Source: JAAYCB01 sp012744395
Lineage (GTDB): Bacteria > Planctomycetota > Planctomycetia > Pirellulales > Thermoguttaceae
Length of the DNA: 64,000 nucleotides
NCBI GenBank assembly: GCA_028703175.1
Contig: JAQVNJ010000012.1
Location: 1-64,000 of the forward strand
Direction: 5' to 3'
Part shown: in pieces, positions 38,550 to 47,704 of the stretch
Position numbering within the stretch: position 1 is the first letter of the stretch
Layout of the letters: each line of letters begins with the position of its first letter
The notes under the pieces: model-generated
Told to the model about the DNA's origin: nothing
Database searches by the model: none
Seen by the model: only the letters and a program-made list of their open reading frames with translations
Program-made: the position numbers and the translations under genes

Positions 38550-40733
38550 TCATCGGCCCCTGCCACGGTCTCCTCTGCCACGGCCGCCGCCGTCGCCCGG
38601 GCGATTCGCCGACCGCCCGCTCCGAGCGGAGGGAGACGCCGCGCGGGTCGACCGCTGGCCGCCCGATCGGGCTGTCGCCGCCGGCGGGCGCGTGTAGCTC
38701 GGGCCGGCACGGCTAGTGCTGCCAGCCCGAACATTCCCGGAACTGCGAGTCTGCGGCGGCCGGACACTCGGCTGCGCGGGGCGGCGCACTTCCCGGTTCC
38801 CAGCCGCCGGCAATCGAGGGGTTTGGACCTTCGGCGCCGGCGAAGCGCTTGGGGATCTTGTCGGCGGCTGGCGGCGTTCGACCCGCGGCATCTTCGCTGC
38901 CGGCCCGCTCTCGCTCGGCCTGCCCCGATCCAGACTCGACGTCCGCCCGCGGTCGATCCGCGGTCTCTCCCCCGGCTTCGAGACTTCCGGCTGTCTCAAT
39001 TCCGGCGGTTTCGCCGGCCGTTCGATCCGCGGCGTCTTCGCTGCCGGCCCGCTCTCGCCCGGCCTGCCCCGATCCAGACCCGGCGTTCGCCCGCGGTCGA
39101 TCCGCGGTCTCTCCCCCGGCTTCGGGCCCTCCGGCGGTCTCAATTCCGGCGGTCTCGCCGGCCGTTCGACCCGCGGCGTCTTCGCTGCCGGCCCGCTCTC
39201 GCCCGGCCCGCCCCGATCCAGACCCGGCGTCCGCCCGCGGTCGATCCGCGGTCTCTCCCCCGGCTTCGGGCCCTCCGGCGGTCTCAATTCCGGCGGTCTC
39301 GCCGGCCGTTCGACCCGCGGCGTCTTCGCTGCCGGCCCGCTCTCGCCCGGCCTGCCCCGATCCAGACCCGGCGTCCGCCCCCGATCGGGGGGCTGTCGTT
39401 TCAACTCAGGTCCTCGCCCGGAGGTGTGCCGGGCGGCATGGCGCAGATCGGGCGTCTCCGGCAGCGTCCACCGTTCTTTGAGCCGTTCGGCCCCGTCCCG
39501 CGGCGGTCCCCCCCCGGACCGTGTTCTCCCTTCACTAGTGCGTCGTGCCTCCACGAGCTTGTCGCGGACTTCCGTCGCACTGGCGCGCATTTCTCGCCGG
39601 ACATCGTCGCCGATCGAATGCACGCGGCGATCGGGCCTGGACAGGACGTGCTTGACGTCGTCGGCCAGGACCACCTGTTTGAGGTGCTCGTAGCCGCGGT
39701 TCCTCTCGACGAATCGTTGCTGGTCGTGCCACGTGCGGGGCGGGCGGCGATCCTCGTGGCGATTGAAGTAATCGTGCCAGCCGCGGATGCGGTTCTCGTA
39801 GTCGATGCCGCGGCGGTGGAAGTGCCAGCGATCGTAGGACCAGAGCGGATCGTATCCGCGATGCCCGTGAAAATTGAACGAGGCGTAGATGCCGAAGCGC
39901 GAGTGCGAACCGTACCAGTCGCCGAAGTAATAATGGCTATAACCCGGCCGCACGAAGAGGTGAATGTACAGCCGACCAAGATCAATCACGCGGCGGGGGC
40001 TGTAGTAGAATCCCGGCCGGACGTAGACCGTCCGGCGGAAGTAGACCGGGGCGAAGCACATGCCCCGATTCACGAGCTGGTAGTCCCAGTAGCCGGGCAC
40101 GTAGATGCAGCCGTACGGTGTCCAGTTATAATGCGCCGGCACCCACACCCAGCCGTCGTGCCCCGCCGCCCAGTAGCCCGGCCGCCAGAGATAATCGTCG
40201 CGTTCGTATTCCCAGCAACCGTTGATCCAGAAGTGATCGTCCGAGGGGGCTGGGCTGGACGGGCCCTGTTCGAGACTCTCTGGGGGCGAGGGCAGGTATT
40301 CTACCTGCTGGGCCTCGACGGGCGCCCAGAGCCCGGGCACCCATTGATGCCCGTTGTCGGCCTGGCGCCAATAGCCGGGGACCCAGCGCTGACCCGGCGG
40401 AAACACGCGGTAAACCCCGGAAATCCAGATATAGTCCTCGCGCTCGTCGTCCCAGGCCCAGTAGCCCGAAATCCACGCGGCGTCTTCGTCGGGCTTGACT
40501 TCCGGCGGCATCTCCGGAACCGGCTCGGGCGGCGCCTTGGGCACGACGAGCCCCGGCTGCGGATCAAACGTCAGCGGTTCCGCAAACGCCTCGTGAAGCG
40601 GCCCCCGCAACAAGTATTCCTCGTCTCCCTCCGCCGTTGCCGCAACCGGTTCCTGCGCAACAGCCTGGATGCTCATCCATGCCAACGCCAGAATTGCCGC
40701 CGGCACTACAATCACGGATCGCTTTCCACACAT
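38550..40733 (-). CDS. Secreted YxWxPGYW-repeat protein with 144-bp tandem repeats
   Basis: The protein is 727 residues. Signal peptide (VIVVPAAILALAWMSIQAVA) leads to four or more aromatic repeats (WISGYWAW, RWVPGYWRQA, WRPGYWAAG, YVPGYWDY), a Tyr/His/Trp-rich central region and a basic, Pro/Arg-rich C-terminus holding near-identical 48-residue units (RTPGLDRGRPGESGPAAKTP). The repeats lie at 38884-39400 on the genome. The role is unknown; the family is typical of planctomycete surface proteins. The ATG at 40733 is preferred to 40748 because GGAGG overlaps the latter. Confidence 0.75.
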   Translation of the reverse strand: MCGKRSVIVVPAAILALAWMSIQAVAQEPVAATAEGDEEYLLRGPLHEAFAEPLTFDPQPGLVVPKAPPEPVPEMPPEVKPDEDAAWISGYWAWDDEREDYIWISGVYRVFPPGQRWVPGYWRQADNGHQWVPGLWAPVEAQQVEYLPSPPESLEQGPSSPAPSDDHFWINGCWEYERDDYLWRPGYWAAGHDGWVWVPAHYNWTPYGCIYVPGYWDYQLVNRGMCFAPVYFRRTVYVRPGFYYSPRRVIDLGRLYIHLFVRPGYSHYYFGDWYGSHSRFGIYASFNFHGHRGYDPLWSYDRWHFHRRGIDYENRIRGWHDYFNRHEDRRPPRTWHDQQRFVERNRGYEHLKQVVLADDVKHVLSRPDRRVHSIGDDVRREMRASATEVRDKLVEARRTSEGRTRSGGGPPRDGAERLKERWTLPETPDLRHAARHTSGRGPELKRQPPDRGRTPGLDRGRPGESGPAAKTPRVERPARPPELRPPEGPKPGERPRIDRGRTPGLDRGGPGESGPAAKTPRVERPARPPELRPPEGPKPGERPRIDRGRTPGLDRGRPGESGPAAKTPRIERPAKPPELRQPEVSKPGERPRIDRGRTSSLDRGRPSESGPAAKMPRVERRQPPTRSPSASPAPKVQTPRLPAAGNREVRRPAQPSVRPPQTRSSGNVRAGSTSRAGPSYTRPPAATARSGGQRSTRAASPSARSGRSANRPGDGGGRGRGDRGRGR
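38884..39400. repeat. Tandem repeat, 144-bp period, about 3.6 copies
   Basis: The landmark GATCCAGAC recurs at 38927, 39071, 39215 and 39359, exactly 144 bp apart. Units are nearly identical in DNA as well as protein, implying recent unequal crossover. It is not a CRISPR array: it lies in a coding frame and has no alternating spacers. Confidence 0.9.
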
Positions 40734-40933
40734 TGCCCGATCCTCCAAACGATGCCTCTTGTGAACTTCCGTCCACGCTGTTCCCGTTGACTATCCACTC
40801 GATCGCGGCCTCTGTCAAACCGCGTCCCCAGCGTCCGGGCCGTTCGATCATCCCAGCGGTGTCCGCCGGCATTGTCCGGCCGAAAAACCGGCACGGCCTG
40901 GCGAGCCATCGAAGCGGAAAACGGAAGTCAAGG

Positions 40934-40969
40934 CAAAAAGACCCCTCTCATGTACGCACACGAAAGGGG
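40934..40969 (-). terminator. Intrinsic terminator on the minus strand, upstream of the repeat-protein gene
   Basis: On the minus strand CCCCTTTC pairs with GAGAGGGG (8 bp, one G-T wobble), followed by TCTTTTTG. There is no minus-strand gene to its right, so it probably acts as a leader attenuator for the gene starting at 40733, or ends an antisense transcript from the HicB-like gene. Confidence 0.5.
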
Positions 40970-41037
40970 CCCAACGTTGTCAGTTTTCCAAAATCCCGCC
41001 GACCGCGTCTGATTAAATCCTAGCGCTCCACTCGCGC

Positions 41038-41358
41038 TTGTCAAGCAATCGCCGCCGCAAAACGATCCCGGGAGCGCGCGGCCAAGAAAGCCATCGAGGA
41101 GGCACAGTCGTCAGTCAAGCGGCCAGATACGTGAAGATTGTTGAGTGGTCCGATGAAGATCAATGCTACGTCGGAAGCTGCCCCGGCTTGTTCTTTGGCG
41201 GTTGCCATGGCCAAGATGAGAAAGCGGTTTTCGCTCAACTGTGCGAGATTGTCGAAGAGACAATCCAGTTTTGTCACCGCGAGGGGAGGCCGCTGCCGCC
41301 TCCCACATCGGGTTACGATCTAGTCAATACGCTCGCAAGAATGACAACGAAGACTTGA
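41038..41358 (+). CDS. HicB-like orphan antitoxin-family protein
   Basis: The family match starts at RYVKIVEWSDEDQCYVGSCP and ends with EEGRPLPPP-type residues (HREGRPLPPPTSGYDL), the HicB partial-RNase-H fold in about 75 residues. No HicA toxin is adjacent. No ATG is present at the expected place; only GTG 41131 (75 residues) or TTG 41038 is available, with weak ribosome sites. It may be an orphan regulator or a decaying gene. Lower GC than neighbours suggests transfer. Confidence 0.6.
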   Translation: MSSNRRRKTIPGARGQESHRGGTVVSQAARYVKIVEWSDEDQCYVGSCPGLFFGGCHGQDEKAVFAQLCEIVEETIQFCHREGRPLPPPTSGYDLVNTLARMTTKT

Positions 41359-41592
41359 CCCGGCGGCTCAAGTCGCGGGGCAAGCCCGCACGGTAGGGTC
41401 GAGGTTCCCAAGCTGGAGCTTGGCAACCAGGGGCAATTGGCTCAAATCGCCGCGGGGGCCATACGGTCGGGGGGTAGCCGGGGTTCCTGGAGCTTGGGAA
41501 CCAGGAAAGATTGGTGAGTGGTCCCATTTTTGCGTGCGCGCGGGCTTCGAGCGTCGTTGATTCCTACAGGCGCTCGGCGCGCCCGGTGATTG
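41359..41592. repeat. Two copies of the GGTTCCCAAGCT palindrome upstream of the pilin operon
   Basis: GGTTCCCAAGCTGGAGCTTG and flank at 41403-41430 is a near-complete palindrome. A truncated copy lies at 41482-41505. The operon promoter is expected in this 234-bp gap; none was convincing. Confidence 0.6.
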
Positions 41593-42846
41593 ATGCACGG
41601 CAAAGCGTCCCCGATTCGTGGCCGGACGATATCCCAGTCTCTCCGGAACCGTGATCTGCGTCTCGGAGGGCCGCCCGCCGAGCGAGCCGGCGGATCGGTC
41701 GATCGGCTTCCGTACCGCAACCTGCGCGCTGTTCCTCGGTATCTCCAACCTCAACCGGTGCAAGCCGTGGGAACCGGACAATCCAATACCGCGATCACGC
41801 TCGAACAGTTGGTCGCCTTGAACGACGAGATGGCGGCGCTGATTCGCGCCGGCGTCCCCTTGGAGCAGGGGCTCAAGGCACTTGGCGGCGACCTGCCCGG
41901 ACGGTCCGGAAAGCTGGCCGAAATGCTGGCCGACCGCCTGAACGCCGGCGAGAGCCTGTCCCAGATACTCGCCGACCCGGAGCAGCGGTTCCCGCCGGTC
42001 TGGCGGGCCGTGGTCGAGGCGGGTCTGCGGTCCGGCCACCTGGCGGCGGCCATGGAGTCGCTCTCGGCGACATCGCGGAGAATTGCCGATCTACGCAAGA
42101 TCGTGGCCGCCGGAATCGTCTATCCGGCGATCGTCGTCACGCTGGCCTACCTGCTCCTGTTGTTTCTCTTGACGTGGCTGGTTCCGGTTGCGTTGCAGGC
42201 GAACCTGGAATTGGCCGGGCGCTCCGAGCCGCTCCTGGCCGCGCTCCACGGGCTTGGGCGGACCGCCGGCTGGTGGGCGATTCCCTTGCCGCTGACGGTG
42301 GCCCTGGTTTGCGGCGTGTGTTGGTGGCGATCGGGCCAGGCACTCTGGAGCAGGGGCCGCGCCAGCGCCTGGAGACCTGGCCGGAGCCTGCCGGGGACCG
42401 GCTTTCGCCAGGCCCTGCGGATGGGGCGGATGGCCACGTTCAGCGAGGTGATCGCGCTGCTCCTCCGCGCGCAGGTACCGCTCGGCGACGCGGCCGTCCT
42501 CGCCGCCGAGGCCAGCGGCGATCCGTCGATCATCTCCGCCGCGCGTCAAATCGCCGACGCGCTGCGGCGCGGCGAGGTTTTCCAGAAATACGAGGACTTG
42601 CCGCCGGAGTTGCCGCCGCTGTTCGGCTGGCTGCTCTCGTCCGGCGGGCGGCCGGATGATTTGACGGACGCCCTGTCGCGAACCGCCGCCGTCTATCGCA
42701 CCAGGGCATCGCGGGCGGCGAGGGCGGCCGCCGTCTACCTGCCGGTTTCACTCACCCTCTTCGCGGGCGGAACCGCTACGTTGCTTTGCGCGCTGGTCAC
42801 GTTCCTGCCGATTGTCAGGCTCTACGACCACCTGGCATTGCCTTGA
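41593..42846 (+). CDS. Type II secretion GspF-like membrane protein 1
   Basis: The protein is about 417 residues. It has a duplicated GspF/PilC helical domain (NDEMAALIRAGVPLEQGLKA; MATFSEVIALLLRAQVPLGD) with membrane segments such as IVYPAIVVTLAYLLLLFLLT. GspF is the inner-membrane platform that couples the ATPase to pseudopilus assembly. The start is uncertain: ATG 41593 and GTG 41767 are both open; the latter gives a more usual N-terminus. It is the first of seven overlapping or closely spaced genes. Confidence 0.82.
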   Translation: MHGKASPIRGRTISQSLRNRDLRLGGPPAERAGGSVDRLPYRNLRAVPRYLQPQPVQAVGTGQSNTAITLEQLVALNDEMAALIRAGVPLEQGLKALGGDLPGRSGKLAEMLADRLNAGESLSQILADPEQRFPPVWRAVVEAGLRSGHLAAAMESLSATSRRIADLRKIVAAGIVYPAIVVTLAYLLLLFLLTWLVPVALQANLELAGRSEPLLAALHGLGRTAGWWAIPLPLTVALVCGVCWWRSGQALWSRGRASAWRPGRSLPGTGFRQALRMGRMATFSEVIALLLRAQVPLGDAAVLAAEASGDPSIISAARQIADALRRGEVFQKYEDLPPELPPLFGWLLSSGGRPDDLTDALSRTAAVYRTRASRAARAAAVYLPVSLTLFAGGTATLLCALVTFLPIVRLYDHLALP

Positions 42847-42903
42847 GCCGCCGCAGCGCGGAACTGGAGAATCAATCGACCCCGGAAAGAACAGGCCAGT
42901 CCG

Positions 42904-44091
42904 ATGATCCGCTACCGATACACCGCGGAAGGCCCAAACGGCGAGCGGGTCGACGGCCACGTCGACGCCGCATCGGTCGCCGATGCGCGGCGGCGGCTCG
43001 CCGACGAGGGGCTCCGTGTTCTGGAGATCATCGCATCCGGCGGCCCCGCCGACGAGATCCCCGCGGAGGCTCTTTCTGTCGAGGAGGCCCGCGAGTTGGT
43101 CGGCAGCGTGGCCCAATGGAGCGCCGCCGGATTGCCGCTGGCGGCAGGGCTACGGGCGGCCGGCCAGGAGAGCGGCAGTCCCAAGCTGGCCCGGGCATTC
43201 GATTGGCTCGCCGATCAGCTCGAGCGGGGCCGCCCACTGGAGGAAGTCCTCGATGCCTCGGCCGGATTCCTTCCGGTCCACGTCAACGGCCTGGTTCGGG
43301 CGGCCCTCTTAACGGGCCAACTCGGACCTGCCCTGACCGAACTGGTCGAACACCACCGCGATGCCGCATCGCTCCGCCAGAGCATTCGCGACGGATTGGC
43401 CTACCCGCTCCTCGTCCTGGGCATGGCAACCGTGATCCTGGCCCTCGTCATCGTCTTCGTCGCCGGCGGCTTCGAGGAGATCTACGACGAGTTCGCGGTC
43501 CAACTCCCGGCGGTGACCGTCGTCTTCTTCGGCTTTCGCCGCGCGGCAGGCTGGCTGTTGCCGCTTGTCGCAGCCCTTGCGCTGATCCTTGGAACGCTGC
43601 TCCGCTGGCGGTTGGGCCGTGCCGGTTGGCACCGCCTGCTGAGCTCGGCGCCGGTCCTCGGCCCAATCTGCCACTGGCTCGGCCTGCTCGAATGGATCGG
43701 GCTCCTGCAAGTCCTGGTCCGCAACGGGATGACGCTGTTCGACGCCCTGCGGCTCTCGGCCGGCGGGACCTCGAATGCCAACGTCGGCCAGATCGCCCGC
43801 GCGCTGGCCGAGGGGGTCGGCCGGGGCAGAAGCCTCTCGCAGGCGATCGCATCGCAGCGGCAGTTGCCCGCCTCGCTGGTTCCGCTCGTCCGTTGGGGCG
43901 AGCAGGCCGGCGGACTCGTCGAGTCGCTCGCCATGGGTTGCGAAATGCTCGAGGACCGCATCCGCATGCGGTCCTTGTGGCTGCATGCAGCCCTGCCGCC
44001 GCTGCTGTTTTTGTCGATCGGCTGCGTGGTCCTGCTCGTGGTCGGGGCGCTGTTCTTCCCCTTGATCCACCTCGTATCGAGCCTTTCCTGA
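42904..44091 (+). CDS. Type II secretion GspF-like membrane protein 2
   Basis: The protein is 395 residues and opens with the short GspF N-terminal segment MIRYRYTAEGPNGERVDGHV, which feeds the platform domain. Two GspF-type helical bundles and hydrophobic segments (LLVLGMATVILALVIVFVAG; LLFLSIGCVVLLVVGALFF) follow. It lies 57 bp after the first GspF-like gene and 10 bp before the third. Among the three, this is the closest to a canonical GspF/PilC. Confidence 0.86.
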   Translation: MIRYRYTAEGPNGERVDGHVDAASVADARRRLADEGLRVLEIIASGGPADEIPAEALSVEEARELVGSVAQWSAAGLPLAAGLRAAGQESGSPKLARAFDWLADQLERGRPLEEVLDASAGFLPVHVNGLVRAALLTGQLGPALTELVEHHRDAASLRQSIRDGLAYPLLVLGMATVILALVIVFVAGGFEEIYDEFAVQLPAVTVVFFGFRRAAGWLLPLVAALALILGTLLRWRLGRAGWHRLLSSAPVLGPICHWLGLLEWIGLLQVLVRNGMTLFDALRLSAGGTSNANVGQIARALAEGVGRGRSLSQAIASQRQLPASLVPLVRWGEQAGGLVESLAMGCEMLEDRIRMRSLWLHAALPPLLFLSIGCVVLLVVGALFFPLIHLVSSLS

Positions 44092-44101
44092 GGAACCCGC
44101 G

Positions 44102-45373
44102 ATGGTCGAGGGACTGCTGGCATTCTTCCTTTCCGCGGCGCTGGCGATTGCCGGCCTGGCGATCCTCTGGGCGCAGGGCCGGGCATGGGCGGAGAACCGC
44201 CGGACGATTGCCCCCGACTGGCTGGCAAGCGCCACGACGGCCCTCGGCTGGGTGCTGTTTCTCGTCGGAGTGTTCGCCGCCGTCGGCCTCATGGCCCATG
44301 CCTTCTTCCTCCTGGCGTGGATCGTCGCGGCCCTGATCCTGATCACCCTCTTCCACCGCTACCGCGCCGTCGAGCGGCGCTCGCTCCTCTGGACCCTGAT
44401 GCTCGCCGCCGAACGCGGGATTCCCCTCCACACGGCCGCCCGGGCATTTGCCGAGGAACGCCGCGACGCGACCGGGCAGCGCGTGCGGGACCTGGCCGAG
44501 TATCTCGAAGCCGGCCTGCCGCTGGCCCTGGCGCTCAAACGCTCGCACCTTCACTTCCCCCAGGCGGTGCTGCTCTCCGCGGAGCTCGGCCAGCAGACGG
44601 GCAATCTCGGCAGCGCTCTGCGGAAGGCGCTCGGCCGCGGCGACGACGCGGAATTTGTCTTCCGATCGGCGGTCGAGAGGGTTTTCTACCTGGCCTGCCT
44701 CGTCTTCATCGGACTCTGCATCCTGACGTTCATGATGGTCAAGATCGTGCCGGCCCTCGTCAAAATCCTCACTGAGTTCTCGGTGACGGCGCCAGCCGCC
44801 TTGCGTGCGCTGATCACGGTCTCGCGGGTCTTGATCGACTTCTGGCCGGCGATCCTGCTGCTGGCGGCTCTGGGGCTGGTGATCCTGGTCCGCAGTCTCT
44901 CCCGCCAGACGGTCTACTCGCCGCGCTACTTGCCCGGAATGATCGCAAGCTGGCAACGGGCGGACCGCAGCGTGATCCTGCAATGGCTGGCGCACGCGGT
45001 CCGGCAAGGCCGGCCCCTGCCGGAGATGATGCGGCTGGTGGCGGGCTACCTCACCCGCGCCGGCCTCCGCCGCAAGTTGCAGCGGGCGGCGAAACGCATC
45101 GACCAAGGCGCGGAATGGACCGGCTGCCTGCAAAAGTGCGGATTGATCGGCAAGCCGGAGGCCGCCGTGTTCCGCGCGGCCGAGCGGACCGGCAACCTCG
45201 CCTGGGCCCTTGAGGAGATGGCCGAAAGCCACGTGCGGCGCTCGGTCTACCGGATTCAGGCATGGGTCAACGTGGCGTTTCCGGCGTCGCTGCTGGCCCT
45301 CGGCGGATGCGTGCTGCTGATCGCCTTCGCCATCCTCTCCCCCCTGTTCAAGATGATCCTCTGCTTGACATGA
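44102..45373 (+). CDS. Type II secretion GspF-like membrane protein 3 (divergent)
   Basis: The protein is 423 residues with extra N-terminal hydrophobic segments (LLAFFLSAALAIAGLAILW, LGWVLFLVGVFAAVGLMAHA) before GspF-like bundles (MLAAERGIPLHTAARAFAEE; WLAHAVRQGRPLPEMMRLVA). More divergent than the other two. It overlaps the next gene (ATGA). Having three consecutive GspF-like proteins is unusual; they may form a heteromeric platform (inference). Confidence 0.75.
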   Translation: MVEGLLAFFLSAALAIAGLAILWAQGRAWAENRRTIAPDWLASATTALGWVLFLVGVFAAVGLMAHAFFLLAWIVAALILITLFHRYRAVERRSLLWTLMLAAERGIPLHTAARAFAEERRDATGQRVRDLAEYLEAGLPLALALKRSHLHFPQAVLLSAELGQQTGNLGSALRKALGRGDDAEFVFRSAVERVFYLACLVFIGLCILTFMMVKIVPALVKILTEFSVTAPAALRALITVSRVLIDFWPAILLLAALGLVILVRSLSRQTVYSPRYLPGMIASWQRADRSVILQWLAHAVRQGRPLPEMMRLVAGYLTRAGLRRKLQRAAKRIDQGAEWTGCLQKCGLIGKPEAAVFRAAERTGNLAWALEEMAESHVRRSVYRIQAWVNVAFPASLLALGGCVLLIAFAILSPLFKMILCLT

Positions 45374-45777
45374 GAAGCTCCCAACACAGACGCGGCGTTC
45401 TCCTCTACGAGGCGATGATGGCCCTCGCCTTGGCGATGGCCCTCTCGGTCGGCGTCGCGCAGATTCTGACCGTGGTCGCCAACCAGCGCCACCTCGCCCG
45501 GCAACGCGCCGCAGCCGTCCTCGAGGCGGGAAACCTGATGGAGCAGATCGCCGCCCGCCCCTGGGAACAGACGGCACCCGGCCAATCGCCGGTCAGCCTC
45601 TCAGAAGCCTGCCGCCAGTGGCTGCCCGGTGCGGAACTGAAGCTCGAAATCACCGACGAGAAGCCCGACGCCAGGCGAATCCGCATCGAAATCGCCTGGC
45701 ATGACCCCTTGGGCCAACGCGCCGCGCCGGTCTGCCTCGTCGGCTGGAAATTCCCTGCCAAGGAGGAAGGGCGATGA
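45370..45777 (+). CDS. Minor pseudopilin, GspI-like
   Basis: The protein is 135 residues. A prepilin-type N-terminus (RRGVLLYEAMMALALAMALS) has Gly before the hydrophobic stretch and Glu at +5, as needed for prepilin peptidase. The start overlaps the GspF-like stop (ATGA) and the end overlaps the next gene. Identification as GspI rests on operon position and size, so confidence is moderate. Confidence 0.7.
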   Translation: MRSSQHRRGVLLYEAMMALALAMALSVGVAQILTVVANQRHLARQRAAAVLEAGNLMEQIAARPWEQTAPGQSPVSLSEACRQWLPGAELKLEITDEKPDARRIRIEIAWHDPLGQRAAPVCLVGWKFPAKEEGR

Positions 45778-46304
45778 AACGCCGCCGCGGTTTCAGCCTC
45801 GTTGAGTGCGTCGTGGCCATCGGCCTGATTGCCGTGGCCTTCACGACCGTTGCCGTGGCGACCGGCGGCATCCGGCGGGCACTCGCCCGACTGCGTGCCG
45901 ACGTGGAGATCGAACTGGGGATCGAGCGGTTGGCGATCCAGCTTCGCGCCGACGCCCACGAGGCGCTCGCGGCCGACCTGCCCGCGCCAGTCGAGCAGTC
46001 GGCGCCGGCCGGCTCGCTCCGGCTGACTCTCCACGGCCAGCGGCGGATCGACTACTCGATCCGGGCGGAACGGATCGAGCGGGTGGTTCGCCAGCAAGGC
46101 ACGGTCGCGCACCGCGAGACCTACCGGCTGCCCGGTTCGCCGGCCGTTTGTTGGACGCTGTCGAGCGGCGCCGCCGCGCCGATCGTCGCACTCCAGGTCG
46201 CCCCCGCGCCGCCGGGCGGCGCCGACTCGATCGCCAGAGGCGGCGTGGAGATCCAGGCCGCCGTGGGACTCCTCGGACCGCTGCCGCCGGGAGAAATGCC
46301 ATGA
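45774..46304 (+). CDS. Minor pseudopilin, GspJ-like
   Basis: The protein is 176 residues. Prepilin signal MKRRRGFSLVECVVAIGLIA with cleavage expected after Gly6 and Glu at +5. A globular C-terminal domain follows, with no strong conserved motif. Both ends overlap neighbours by 4 bases, so it is coupled in the operon. Confidence 0.72.
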   Translation: MKRRRGFSLVECVVAIGLIAVAFTTVAVATGGIRRALARLRADVEIELGIERLAIQLRADAHEALAADLPAPVEQSAPAGSLRLTLHGQRRIDYSIRAERIERVVRQQGTVAHRETYRLPGSPAVCWTLSSGAAAPIVALQVAPAPPGGADSIARGGVEIQAAVGLLGPLPPGEMP

Positions 46305-46828
46305 TCTGTCCGATCGATTCTGCCGAACCGTTCGCCCCGCGTCTGGCGACGCCTGGCGGCGGCTTTCGCCGCGGAACACTCCGCGGCCCAAGGCGGCCAG
46401 TCGTCGCCGATCGAGTCCGCCGCGCCGGATCGGTCCTGGCACTCGTCCTGGCGAGCCTGCTCGTGGCGAGCATGTTGGGGCTGGCGCTGCTGAAAACAGT
46501 CCTCGTCCACCACCGCCAGGCGCGCCTCCTCGGCGGCCAGCACCAGGCCCTCTGGCTGGCCGAGGCGGGCGTGCAGAGGGCGATCCGCGGACTGGCCGCT
46601 TCGCCGGACTACGAGGGGGAAACGTGGGAGGTCACCGCAGAGACGCTCGGCGCGGCCCGGCCGGCCGTGGTGACGATCCAGGTCGCCAAGAGTGAATCGA
46701 AAGGGGATCGGACAATTCGGGTCGAGGCCCGCCTCGGCCGCGCGCCGGAAGCGAACGTTTACCGCAGGGAGCTGGCGGTCAGGGCCGCTCAAGTCGTCAA
46801 TCCTGAAACGGAGCGAAACCGATTATGA
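46301..46828 (+). CDS. GspK/PilX-like pseudopilin-associated protein
   Basis: The protein is 175 residues. After an Arg/Pro-rich N-terminus (about 45 residues), a hydrophobic segment SVLALVLASLLVASMLGLAL is followed by ALWLAEAGVQRAIRGLA, the PilX/GspK-style N-terminal helix. It is shorter than GspK, lacking the large inserted domain. It overlaps both flanking genes by 4 bases. Confidence 0.62.
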   Translation: MICPIDSAEPFAPRLATPGGGFRRGTLRGPRRPVVADRVRRAGSVLALVLASLLVASMLGLALLKTVLVHHRQARLLGGQHQALWLAEAGVQRAIRGLAASPDYEGETWEVTAETLGAARPAVVTIQVAKSESKGDRTIRVEARLGRAPEANVYRRELAVRAAQVVNPETERNRL

Positions 46829-47679
46829 AACCCAACAGATCGAAGGCGTTCACGCTGGTTGAACTGCTCGTGGTGATCGCGATCATCGGAATCCTGATCG
46901 CGCTGCTGCTGCCGGCGGTCCAGGCGGCTCGGGAGGCGGCCCGCCGCGTGCAGTGCCTCAACAACGCCTGCCAGCTGATCCTCGCCGTGCAGAACTACAA
47001 CATGGCCCACGGCGTCTATCCGCCGGGCACGATCAACAGCCAGGGGCCAATCGCCAGCGAGAGCCAGGGATACCACCACAACTGGATCGCGCAGATTCTC
47101 CCCTACATCGAGGAGCGGAACACCTACCGGCACATCGACTTCAGCCAGGGCGTCTACGACGAGAGCAACGCCCAGGTCCGCAAGCGGTGGATTCCGACGC
47201 TCCGCTGCCCGTCCTCCCCACACCGCCCGGGTGAAACCGCCGCCGCCAACTATGCCGGCTGCCACCATCCGGTCGAGGCGCCGATCGACGCGGACAACAA
47301 AGGGGTGTTCTTCCTCAACGCGGCGCTCCGCTACGAGGAGATCGGCGACGGCTGCTCGCAGACCCTGTTCCTCGGCGAGAAGTTCGTCGACGACAACGAC
47401 TCGCTCGGCTGGATGAGCGGAACCCGCGCCACGCTGCGCAACGCGGGCGAACAGATCAACGCCAACCAGACGCGGACCGATCACGGCCAGGCCGCAGAGG
47501 CCCCGCCCGAGGACAAGGGCAAGCTGTATGTCGGCCCCTTCGGCAGCCACCATCCGGGCGGAGCGAATTTCGCTCTCGGCGACGGCTCCGTGCGGTTCAT
47601 CAGCGAGACGATCGAGCCGCAGGTCTTCCAGCAGTTGGCCGACCGATCGGACGGGCAGTTGCTGATCAGCGACTTCTGA
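46825..47679 (+). CDS. DUF1559-family prepilin (major pseudopilin candidate)
   Basis: The protein is 284 residues, the planctomycete prepilin type: KAFTLVELLVVIAIIGILIA, then LLPAVQAAREAARRVQC, and a C-terminal FGSHHPGGANFALGDGSVRF motif with near-terminal LLISDF. It ends the operon. The family is amplified in planctomycetes; the substrate or pilus built is unknown. Confidence 0.93.
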   Translation: MKPNRSKAFTLVELLVVIAIIGILIALLLPAVQAAREAARRVQCLNNACQLILAVQNYNMAHGVYPPGTINSQGPIASESQGYHHNWIAQILPYIEERNTYRHIDFSQGVYDESNAQVRKRWIPTLRCPSSPHRPGETAAANYAGCHHPVEAPIDADNKGVFFLNAALRYEEIGDGCSQTLFLGEKFVDDNDSLGWMSGTRATLRNAGEQINANQTRTDHGQAAEAPPEDKGKLYVGPFGSHHPGGANFALGDGSVRFISETIEPQVFQQLADRSDGQLLISDF

Positions 47680-47704
47680 GCGCCGGGGCGATCGGCTGGA
47701 TCTG

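Noticed and set aside
38884..39400. Possible CRISPR array
   Set aside because: Units are contiguous, 144 bp and in frame in a protein gene, without spacers.
37626..40790. A 1,054-codon plus-strand ORF
   Set aside because: It spans antisense to two recognised genes and translates the tandem repeats in a wrong frame.
41041..41134. A possible toxin tail (AAKKAIEEAQSSVKRPDT) ahead of the HicB-like gene
   Set aside because: It has no start codon and no HicA motif; about 37 codons after a stop are not enough.
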